64,000 nucleotides of DNA from Salvelinus alpinus (taxonomy: Eukaryota > Chordata > Actinopteri > Salmoniformes > Salmonidae), in contig NC_092091.1 of assembly GCF_045679555.1 (NCBI RefSeq), positions 68,322,437 through 68,386,436 of the forward strand. Direction: 5' to 3'. The position numbers were made by a program, and so were the translations under genes. Under the pieces are notes generated by a model, which worked only from the letters and a program-made list of their open reading frames with translations, was not told the origin of the DNA and made no database searches. Positions 1 to 11,300 of this stretch are shown piece after piece (the first letter of the stretch is position 1; each line of letters opens with the position of its first letter).

Positions 1-3000
1 GTCTATTGTAGTAGTAACTGTTGCCCCATCTAGATGTCTATTGTAGTAGTAACTGTTGCCCCATCTAGATGTCTATTGTAGTAGTAACTGTTGCCCCATC
101 TAGATGTCTATTGTAGTAGTAACTGTTGCCCCATCTAGATGTCTATTGTAGTAGTAACTGTTGCCCCATCTAGATGTCTATTGTAGTAGTAACTGTTGCC
201 CCATCTAGATGTCTATTGTAGTAGTAACTGTTGCCCCATCTAGATGTCTATTGTAGTAGTAACTGTTGCCCCATCTAGATGTCTATTGTAGTAGTAACTG
301 TTGCCCCATCTAGATGTCTATTGTAGTAGTAACTGTTGCCCCATCTAGATGTCTATTGTAGTAGTAACTGTTGCCCTATATAGATGTCTATTGTAGTAGT
401 AACTGTTGCCCCATCTAGATGTCTATTGTAGTAGTAACTGTTGCCCCGTCTAGATGTCTATTGTAGTAGTAACTGTTGACCCATCTAGATGTCTATTGTA
501 GCAGTAACTGTTGCCCCATCTAGATGTCTATTGTAGTAGTAACTGTTGCCCCATCTAGATGTCTATTGTAGTAGTAACTGTTGCCCCATCTAGATGTCTA
601 TTGTAGTAGTAACTGTTGCCCCATCTAGATGTCTATTGTAGTAGTAACTGTTGCCCCATCTAGATGTCTATTGTAGTAGTAACTGTTGCCCCATCTAGAT
701 GTCTATTGTAGTAGTAACTGTTGCCCCATCTAGATGTCTATTGTAGTAGTAACTGTTGCCCCATCTAGATGTCTATTGTAGTAGTAACTGTTGCCCCGTC
801 TAGATGTCTATTGTAGTAGGAACTGTTGCCCCGTCTAGATGTCTATTGTAGTAGTAACTGTTGCCCCGTCTAGATGTCTATTGTAGTAGTAACTGTTGCC
901 CCATCTAGATGTCTATTGTAGTAGTAACTGTTGCCCCATCTAGATGTCTATTGTAGTAGTAACTGTTGCCCCATCTAGATGTCTATTGTAGTAGTAACTG
1001 TTGCCCCATCTAGATGTCTATTGTAGTAGTAACTGTTGCCCCATCTAGATGTCTATTGTAGTAGTAACTGTTGCCCCATCTAGATGTCTATTGTAGTAGT
1101 AACTGTTGCCCCATCTAGATGTCTATTGTAGTAGTAACTGTTGCCCCATCTAGATGTCTATTGTAGTAGTAACTGTTGCCCCATCTAGATGTCTATTGTA
1201 GTAGTAACTGTTGCCCCATCTAGATGTCTATTGTAGTAGTAACTGTTGCCCCATCTAGATGTCTATTGTAGTAGTAACTGTTGCCCCATCTAGATGTCTA
1301 TTGTAGTAGCAACTGTTGCCCCATCTAGATGTCTATTGTAGTAGTAACTGTTGCCCCATCTAGATGTATATTGTAGTAGTAACTGTTGCCCCATCTAGAT
1401 GTCTATTGTAGTAGTAACTGTTGCCCCATCTAGATGTCTATTGTAGTAGTAACCGTTGCCCCATCTAGATGTCTATTGTAGTAGTAACCGTTGCCCCATC
1501 TAGATGTCTATTATAGTAGTAACTGTTGCCCCATCTAGATGTCTATTGTAGTAGTAACCGTTGCCCCATCTAGATGTCTATTGTAGTAGCAACTGTTGCC
1601 CTATATAGATGTCTATTTAGTAGCAGCTGTTGCCCTATATAGATGTCTATTGTAGTAGTAACTGTTGCCCTATATAGATGTCTATTGTAGTAGCAGCTGT
1701 TGCCCTATATAGATGTCTATTGTAGTAGTAACTGTTGCCCTATATAGATGTCTATTGTAGTAGCAGCTGTTGCCCTATATAGATGTCTATTGTAGTAGTA
1801 GCTGTTACCCCATCTAGATGTCTATTGTAGTAGTAACTGTTGCCCTATATAGATGTCTATTGTAGTAGCAGCTGTTGCCCTATATAGATGTCTATTGTAG
1901 TAGTAGCTGTTACCCCATCTAGATGTCTATTGTAGTAGTAACTGTTGCCCTATATAGATGTCTATTGTAGTAGTAACTGTTGCCCTATATAGATGTCTAT
2001 TGTAGTAGCAAATGTTGCCCTATATAGATGTCTATTGTAGTAGCAACTGTTGCCCTATATAGATGTCTATTTAGTAGCAGCTGTTGCCCTATATAGATGT
2101 CTATTGTAGTAGCAACTGTTGCCCTATATAGATGTCTATTGTAGTAGCAGCTGTTGCCCTATATAGATGTCTATTGTAGTAGCAGCTGTTGCCCTATATA
2201 GATGTCTATTGTAGTAGTAACTGTTGCCCTATATAGATGTCTATTGTAGTAGCAGCTGTTGCCCTATATAGATGTCTATTGTAGTAGCAACTGTTGCCCC
2301 ATCTAGATGTATATTGTAGTAGCAACTGTTGCCCCATCTAGATGTATATTGTAGTAGCAACTGTTGCCCCATCTAGATGTCTATTGTAGTAGCAACTGTT
2401 GCCCCATCTAGATGTATATTGTAGTAGCAACTGTTGCCCCATCTAGATGTCTATTGTAGTAGTAACTGTTGCCCCATCTAGATGTCTATTGTAGTAGCAA
2501 CTGTTGCCCCATCTAGATGTATATTGTAGTAGCAACTGTTGCCCCATCTAGATGTCTATTGTAGTAGTAACTGTTGCCCCATCTAGATGTCTATTGTAGT
2601 AGCAACTGTTGCCCCGTCTAGATGTCTATTGTAGTAGTAACTGTTGCCCCATCTAGATGTCTATTGTAGTAGTAACTGTTGCCCCATCCAGATGTCTATT
2701 GTAGTAGTAACTGTTGCCCCATCTAGATGTCTATTGTAGTAGTAACTGTTGCCCCATCTAGATGTCTATTGTAGTAGTAACTGTTGCCCCATCTAGATGT
2801 CTATTGTAGTAGTAACTGTTGCCCCATCTAGATGTCTATTGTAGTAGTAACTGTTGCCCCATCTAGATGTCTATTGTAGTAGTAACTGTTGCCCCATCTA
2901 GATGTCTATTGTAGTAGTAACTGTTGCCCCATCTAGATGTCTATTGTAGTAGTAACTGTTGCCCCATCTAGATGTCTATTGTAGTAGTAACTGTTGCCCC

Positions 3001-4769
3001 ATCTAGATGTCTATTGTAGTAGTAACTGTTGCCCCATCTAGATGTCTATTGTAGTAGTAACTGTTGCCCCATCTAGATGTCTATTGTAGTAGTAACTGTT
3101 GCCCCATCTAGATGTCTATTGTAGTAGTAACTGTTGCCCCATCTAGATGTCTATTGTAGTAGTAACTGTTGCCCCATCTAGATGTCTATTGTAGTAGTAA
3201 CTGTTGCCCCATCTAGATGTCTATTGTAGTAGGAACTGTTGCCCCATCTAGATGTCTATTGTAGTAGTAACTGTTGCCCTATATAGATGTCTATTGTAGT
3301 AGTAACTGTTGCCCCATCTAGATGTCTATTGTAGTAGTAACTGTTGCCCCATCTAGATGTCTATTGTAGTAGTAACTGTTGCCCCGTCTAGATGTCTATT
3401 GTAGTAGTAACTGTTGCCCCATCTAGATGTCTATTGTAGTAGTAACTGTTGCCCCATCTAGATGTCTATTGTAGTAGTAACTGTTGCCCCATCTAGATGT
3501 CTATTGTAGTAGTAACTGTTGCCCCATCTAGATGTCTATTGTAGTAGTAACTGTTGCCCCATCTAGATGTCTATTGTAGTAGTAACTGTTGCCCCATCTA
3601 GATGTCTATTGTAGTAGTAACTGTTGCCCCATCTAGATGTCTATTGTAGTAGTAACTGTTGCCCCATCTAGATGTCTATTGTAGTAGTAACTGTTGCCCC
3701 ATCTAGATGTCTATTGTAGTAGCAACTGTTGCCCCATCTAGATGTCTATTGTAGTAGTAACTGTTGCCCCATCCAGATGTCTATTGTAGTAGTAACTGTT
3801 GCCCCATCCAGATGTCTATTTAGTAGCAGCTGTTGCCCCATCTAGATGTCTATTGTAGTAGTAACTGTTGCCCCATCTAGATGTCTATTTAGTAGCAGCT
3901 GTTGCCCCATCTAGATGTCTATTGTAGTAGTAACTGTTGCCCCATCCAGATGTCTATTGTAGTAGTAACTGTTGCCCCATCTAGATGTCTATTGTAGTAG
4001 TAACTGTTGCCCCATCTAGATGTCTATTGTAGTAGTAACTGTTGCCCCATCTAGATGTCTATTGTAGTAGTAACTGTTGCCCCATCTAGATGTCTATTGT
4101 AGTAGTAACTGTTGCCCCATCTAGATGTCTATTGTAGTAGTAACTGTTGCCCCATCTAGATGTCTATTGTAGTAGTAACTGTTGCCCCATCTAGATGTCT
4201 ATTGTAGTAGTAACTGTTGCCCCATCTAGATGTCTATTGTAGTAGTAACTGTTGCCCTATATAGATGTCTATTGTAGTAGTAACTGTTGCCCCATCTAGA
4301 TGTCTATTGTAGTAGTAACTGTTGCCCCATCTAGATGTCTATTGTAGTAGTAACTGTTGCCCCATCTAGATGTCTATTGTAGTAGTAACTGTTGCCCCAT
4401 CTAGATGTCTATTGTAGTAGTAACTGTTGCCCCATCTAGATGTCTATTGTAGTAGTAACTGTTGCCCCATCTAGATGTATATTGTAGTAGTAACTGTTGC
4501 CCTATATAGATGTCTATTGTAGTAGTAACCGTTGCCCCATCTAGATGTCTATTGTAGTAGTAACTGTTGCCCCATCTAGATGTCTATTGTAGTAGTAACT
4601 GTTGCCCCATCTAGATGTCTATTGTAGTAGTAACTGTTGCCCCATCTAGATGTCTATTGTAGTAGTAACTGTTGCCCCATCTAGATGTCTATTGTAGTAG
4701 TAACTGTTGCCCCATCCAGATGTCTATTGTAGTAGTAACTGTTGCCCCATCTAGATGTCTATTGTAGTA
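1..4769. repeat. 35-bp minisatellite array (about 136 copies) inside a tbc1d9 intron
   Basis: The unit starts GTCTATTGTAGTAGTAACTG and ends with TTGCCCCATCTAGAT; the period is 35 bp from position 1 to the last partial copy at about 4769. The array runs off the left edge, so its true length is unknown. Most copies are identical. Variants cluster: CCATCT is replaced by CTATAT mainly at about 1588-2300, GTAACT by GCAGCT in the same block, GTCTATT by GTATATT at about 2300-2530, and a few 34-bp units lack one G (near 1610, 2068, 3819 and 3884). The next downstream gene feature is an internal tbc1d9 exon, so the array sits in an intron of that gene or, less likely, an assembly join. It has no coding potential: TAG occurs in every unit. 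Confidence 0.98.
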
Positions 4770-4982
4770 TTATACTGTCATACTTGTTTGCAAATTGCTC
4801 TTTCACTCCATTGACCTGATTTTATTTTATTTTTCATACAAAGGAAAGAAAACATTTGAAATAGTTTTTGGGATGCATTTTAGGATACATGGGAAATATA
4901 AAACATTGGCCAAATGTATTTTAATGTGTGACATACATTTACAAATGTATTTGGAATACATAAATGTGTATGGAAATACACT

Positions 4983-5212
4983 GGGTACAAAACATTAAGA
5001 ATGCCTGCTCTTTCCAAGATATAGACTGAAGTGGAGGAGAAAGGTTAAAGAAGGATTTTCAAGCCTTGAGACAGTTGAGTCATGGATTGTGTATGTGTGC
5101 TATTCACAGGGTGAATGGGCAAGACAATAGATTTAAGTGCCTTTTGAACAGGTTATGGTAGTAGGTGCCAGACGCACCGGTTTGTGTCAAGAACTGCACC
5201 GACAGTTAGTCT
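4983..5212 (+). mobile_element. Degenerate fragment of a non-autonomous Tc1-like element
   Basis: The stretch starts with GTACAAAACATTAAGAATGC and continues through a segment closely similar to the left half of the element at 61077-61588 (shared TGCTCTTTCCA-like start, GAGTCATGGATTGTGTATGT, GGTAGTAGGTGCCAG, GCACCGGTTTG). The right half is missing. It lies about 100 bp upstream of the first tbc1d9 exon seen here. Similarity was judged by eye within this window; the Tc1 family assignment is from recall of salmonid repeats. Confidence 0.7.
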
Positions 5213-5313
5213 CAATTTACTGCTGCTATTTAAAGACAACAGATTATGTTCCGAATTAGATTCTTGACAGTCACTAGACTAGACAATCTCTTGAACCTTG
5301 CTGTCTCACCCAG

Positions 5314-8300
5314 GGACCTGGATGCCAGGGCTAAGAGCGAGCGTTACCGGGCCTTGTTCCGTCTGCCCAAGGATGAGAAGCTGGACGGACACACGGGCTG
5401 CACCCTTTGGACCCCCTTCAACAAGATGCACATCCTGGGCCAGATGTTTGTCTCCACTAACTACATCTGCTTCACTTCCAAGGAGGAGACCCTGTGCAGC
5501 CTCATCATCCCCCTAAGAGAGGTGAGTCTGGCTGGGTACAGACTCTGGTGATTGACCGTAGTCCTGGAGCTTAGTGTTGACCCGGAGCAGTAGTCTGCAT
5601 TGACTGGAGCTCTCTGGGATTTCGGGTTGGTGACCGTTGAGCTAGACTTTTGTGACAATGTTGGATGATGCTAAGACATAAGTCAATGTGGGAGCACTAT
5701 AGATTTGAGATTTTCCATCAGGAAAGAAAGGTTACCTTTGACAAGTTGTGCTGCTGTAGGGGGTGTACTAGCAGGGCAGTTAGAAAGAGCAGCAGCCGGC
5801 TTAACACTCTGGTAGGGGCTGTCACTCCCAATCTGCTTTAGTCACTGGCTGCCCCTCGCCCAGCCATTGCCTTGTCGATCAGGATTCCCCCCCCCCTGTC
5901 AAATCCTATCCCCATCAGCCATCTTAAACTACCAATCGCTGGCAGGGCAGAATGTGGATCGACGTCTAGTGTTACGATGTGTGGCACTGAATCAATTCAG
6001 TCACCTAGTATGTGGTTTGAACTGTTGATATGGTGAGACCTATTGTGTGCTTGGTATGGTATGTTGGCCTTTGGTCATTGCACATGAGAATATTGGCCTA
6101 AGTGGTTAGATGGGGAAATAAATCAATACACATGCGATGGGTTACTGTAATTCGTGTTCTACATCGAACACTTTCTCATATGAAATAGGAGATTTATATC
6201 TTGTGTTGCATCCCCATATCTTATGACTGACATGTGACTGGCATGTCTGTTGTGACTGGCATGTCTGTTGTCTGACACAACCCTGCACCTTGATTAATCA
6301 ACCCTGCACCTTAGAGGCTGCTGCCCAATATACATGGAATCACTGGTCACTTGAATAATGTTTACTTACTGCATTACTCATCTCATATAATATATTTTAT
6401 ACTGTATTCAATTTACTAGTATTTTAGTCAATGCCACTCTGACATTGCTCGTCCTAATATCTTAACTCCATTCTTTTACTTTAGATTTGTGTGTATTGTT
6501 GTGAATTGTTAGATACTACTGCAGTGTTGGAGCTAGGAACACAAGCATTGCACTACACCTGCAATAACATCTGCTAAATATGTGTATGTGACCAATAACA
6601 TTTTATTTGTTATGACTGGCATATCTGTTGTCTGACATATGACTGACATCTATTGTGACTGACATACCTGTTGTGACTGATACATAAATGACATATCTGT
6701 TGTGACAGACCTCTGTGTCTCTGTCCCTCCCAGGTGACGATAGTGGAGAAGGCGGACAGCTCCAACTTTTTGCCCAGCTCAGTGTCCATCAGCACCAAGA
6801 ACAGGATGACTTTCCTGTTCGCCAACCTCAAGGACCGGGACTTCCTGGTCCAGAGGATCTCTGACTTCCTGCAGCAGACCACCTCCAAGATCTACTTCGA
6901 GAGGGAGATCACCGGGAGTGTGAACAGCTCCGACGATGAGGTGAGGGCACATCTATGTCATTGTATATCTAGGATGTTGTACATAATTTAGGTCTATACT
7001 CTTCCACAACTGCTCCCCAAGTTTGCTGATAAGTCTCCCTCTACTTCAGGTCTTCAGTAAATACTTTAGCATGATTATTATCACAGGTCTCTGATCAGCT
7101 CTTATCATAAAGCACACTGCATTAACTATCCTTACCCTGATCCTGGACTTGTTCTGCTCTCCACCAGGTGTATTCTCAGTAATATTAGTATGGCATCTCA
7201 TCACAGGTCTCGGAACAGTTGTTATGATAAATTCATGATAATTGACTGCGTTAACAATCTCCTAATTCTGATCCTGAATCTGTCTCTCTCTCCTCTAGTT
7301 GTACTCCCAGCAGGGCTCTCTCCTCTCCAGCAGTCCCCAGCGCAGCAGTCTGGGCTCAGAGGGCTCCTCCGAGGGTGAGCGCCAGTTTAACCTCAATGAC
7401 AACAGCGTGCCCACCGCCACCCAGGCCCTCATGACAATGTACCGCCGCCGCTCGCCGGAGGAGTTCAACCCCAAACTGGTACGGTCATTGAATGGTCACG
7501 GAATATGCAGTTCTGTTCACATGTTGGGGGCTCCTGAGTGGCGCAGCGGTCTAAGGCACTGCATCTCAGTGCTAGAGGTGTCACTACAGGCCCTGGTTCG
7601 ATTCCAGGCTGTATCACAACCGGCTGTGATTGGGAGTCCCATAGGGCGGTGCACAATTGGCCCAGCGTCGTCCGGGTTAGGGTTTGGTCGGGTTAGGAAT
7701 GTCATTGTAAATACGAATTTGTTCTTAAATGACTTGCCTAGTTAAATAAACATGTGGTCGAACACAAGAAGATGCTCTATTGCTATAGTAGAGAATTGGA
7801 AAGATTGCACATGATTGATGGAACTGAACTGGGACTAAATGAATTGAGTTAAACTCTTATTTACAGTGACAAAATATTGTAACAAACTGTAATTGCGTGT
7901 ATATACCTACATGCTGAATAAGACATTGGGAATCCAATTTTCTGCATGTAATAACCTGAGGCTTTTCTCAAGCCTCAAATCAAATTGTTTTGCTTGCGTA
8001 CACCTATTTAGCAGATGTGATTGCGGGTATAGCGAAGTGCTTGTGATCCGAGCTCCAACAGTGCGGTAATATCTAACAATACAAAACAAAGTTGCTTAGG
8101 AGCCAGAAACAGAGCGGCCATGTCTATCGGCGCCATCAGTGTCTCAACCTTGATCTAAAACAATGCTTGGGTTGCAGTCAGTGTGTTCTGTTCCTGCTCT
8201 AACCTCCAGCTGGCTTTGCATTGCACAGTTCAAAGGCCTGCAGGGAAGTTGCTGATGTAGACCAATGGAGGGGGAGTGTGTGGAAAGTATATTAGATCCG

Positions 8301-11300
8301 AGTTAATTGAAGTAAATAAAGCCTTAATGAAGTTCCTCAGACCTCTTGGGGAGTATTTGTGCTACATACGTCTGTGTCCAAAGTTAGAAATATTGTTTAG
8401 GCTTTGAAGGTTCTCTGGCTCGTTATTTAATGAGGTGGGATTTTTTTTTTGACTCCTACGAACCATCCTGATCTCTCGAGCTTACATTCTGCGTGTATTG
8501 AAACAATGTAAGCGTGCCAGATTAGGATGGTTCGTACGAGGCTAGTCATTTTTTTTGTGCTTTTTTTTTTGCTTTCTGCAGAGAAGTCGGGTTGTTGGCT
8601 CAGCTGTTACAAGGGTGTCTACTTTCTTTCTCTCGCTCTCTCTGTCCTTGAACATTCTGTAGTTCTCTCTAAGGGGAGCTTTACTGGCATGAAATGTGTC
8701 TCTTATGACATTTCTCTTTTTTTCTTTTTCTAACACATGCAAGATTATTAACTGTCAATTTCAATATTTCCCCAGGCCAAGGAGTTCCTGAAGGAACAGG
8801 CGTGGAAGAACCACTTCACCGAGTACGGCCAGGGGGTGTGTATGTACCGTACAGAGAAGACCAAGGACCTGGTGCTTAAAGGCATCCCAGAGAACATGAG
8901 GGGAGAGCTGTGGCTGCTCTTCTCTGGTGAGGCCAACAGTCGCACGCGTTCTCACAAACAGTCAGACGTGGGCATGATCTCACAATACACTCTCACATTC
9001 ACTGTACATAGTCATTTGTATATGACATTATGCCCCCCGGTTCTTGACATTCATATACTCGACTTTCACTCATTCTGTATCTCCACAAGCCGTGCTGATA
9101 CACACGCTCAAAGACCACAGATAGACAGTACTACGTGCTCATACACCAACTCCTAACCTGCATTCAGCATCGTGTGGTGGGACCACACATCTCATTACTA
9201 TAGTTATTGTTACCACAGGAGGAAAAACAACAGTAAAAACACATCAGGTTTGGGGTTTTCCCAAACCCCCCTTTGTGGTATGAGCACAGAATGGTTCATC
9301 ATCCAGGTGTATTAGAAGTATTGACAGTCAAATATTAGCTATTCTTTCAGTGTACATATGGATTTGGGTAGCCTCATTAAACATGCATTAGCTTGGCCTT
9401 GGCAACGCATTCCATTCCCATCTCCTGCCTGAGCAGCAGTATCTAACCCGTAACTGGGCTGCGTCCTTCACGTCCACTGCTACAGCATATTACAGTGAGA
9501 GCACACATTCTATAGTCTGCTTATTGTACGCCAAACTGAACACTGTCAGTCTGGTTTAACCAGGCTTTACAAACACAGCAGCTTATGTAGGGGTTGTGTT
9601 AGAGACGTAGGCCTACATTGTGACCACCGTAGCTGTGAAAAGCTGACCTATATAAATAAACCTGAAGAACCAGTTGGCCTACAGGGAGAGTCACTGCGAA
9701 GATCACCAAACAATGTTTTATTCTTCTTCCTGGAGGAAATGCCTTGCACCCACACGACAGCACTAACAATTAGCGACTATCTACCTGCTCTTTCCGTCCC
9801 CTAGTGACCTACTTGTGGTACCTTCCGCAGTCGCCATGGCAGCCATACATCTGCACTTCCTGGAGGGACTGGTGTGTTTACATGTTAGCCTAGCGTCTCT
9901 GTTGGCGAAGCTCGCTAGCTGTGTTTTTATGTGGAAGAAGATGCAGCATTTGAATGCAACCTCTATACTTGTCCCTCTACTCACACTCACTGTCACAGTG
10001 GGAACAGTTGATAAGCCTGAGTTTGACTGCGCTAGAAGAGTGAGTTTGAGGGTGGTCTGATTCAACAGACTTTTACCCAGGACCCCCCCCCCCCCCCTCT
10101 TAATGGTTTAGCCTGTGTTGTTGTTGCTGCTTCCACAGCTGGGAGTACGGGAGGGGGAGGGTTATAAAGGCACTAAGGTTTCAGTGTAGAAGGGATTCTG
10201 CCTAAAGTGAGAGTGAAAGGCTTACAACTGCATGTCTACTGGCTGCTTGCCACATCCGTCCGTTAGTAGAGATGGCATGTCTTGAGTTCTGGTTTCATCA
10301 CTCTAACCATTTCTGAAACTGATTACATTGAATATGCAATGCCATTGCAATGCTAGCCTAACTTAGCCAGATGTAAAATAAACGCCTGAAACTAGATCCC
10401 ATATATGGTCTTGAAGAGAATCAAAACATAACTTTTGGGGGGAGGTTCTCTTCTGCACTGTTCATCCAATCCAGTAAATGTGGAGGAGTCCAGATGGAGC
10501 GTTGCCTTGTTAACGTCCAAATGCGGAAGTCGCATCACAGGCTCTCTTTCCATTTCCCCCTGAAAACTGGAACATCCGTTTGTTAGCAATTCTCCTAAGG
10601 CTGTTGGTTGAAAGGTGGGCCTGACATTAACTTTGTTTCACCAGACCAATTTTTTTAAACAGCAATTGGCTGATGTTCTGGTGCCAGTGGGCCTCGTTTA
10701 ACGCTATACTAACTGTGGTCACTATATTCCCCCCCCCCCCTCCCCCCCAGGGGCGATCAATGAGATGGCGACCCACCCTGGCTACTATGAGGACCTGGTA
10801 GAGAAGTCTATGGGGAAGTACAACCTGGCGACGGAGGAGATCGAGAGAGACCTGCACCGCTCCCTCCCTGAACACCCAGCCTTCCAGAACGAGATGGGGA
10901 TCGCTGCCCTACGAAGGGTCCTTACTGCCTACGCCTTCAGAAACCCCAACATAGGCTACTGCCAGGTACACACATGGTATATAGTATACACACATGGTAT
11001 ATAGTGTACGCACACAGACGCACCAGTCCTGTCGCTCAAGATCCACTGCCAATTAGACGTCCGTCCAGGTAAGCAGGACGTCATGAGATTACTTCAAAAC
11101 CGGCCTCTAGGGGCAATGTTGGCGCTATTACCTTTAAGTCCTGTGGACAGGGATGGCGGATGGGCGTAAACTGCGAGCTCCGGCTCTGAAAGTCGCGTGT
11201 TCAATCCCAGTGCTAAGCACTATTTTTGTCTATCCCAAACCTTAACCCTTAACTTAACCATTCGGAATGAATGCCTAATCTTCAAAATGTTATGTTTGTG

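Noticed and set aside
1-4769. CRISPR-like array
   Set aside because: The units abut with no unique spacers and the genome is a vertebrate; it is a tandem minisatellite.
7526-7600. tRNA gene suggested by A and B box-like motifs
   Set aside because: The motifs belong to SINE heads (also at 20780, 36700, 54277 and 58203); no cloverleaf of a functional tRNA could be drawn.
9781-10065. Overlapping 94- and 81-codon frames on both strands in a tbc1d9 intron
   Set aside because: There is no splice-site arrangement or known domain; the intron joins the flanking tbc1d9 exons perfectly without it.
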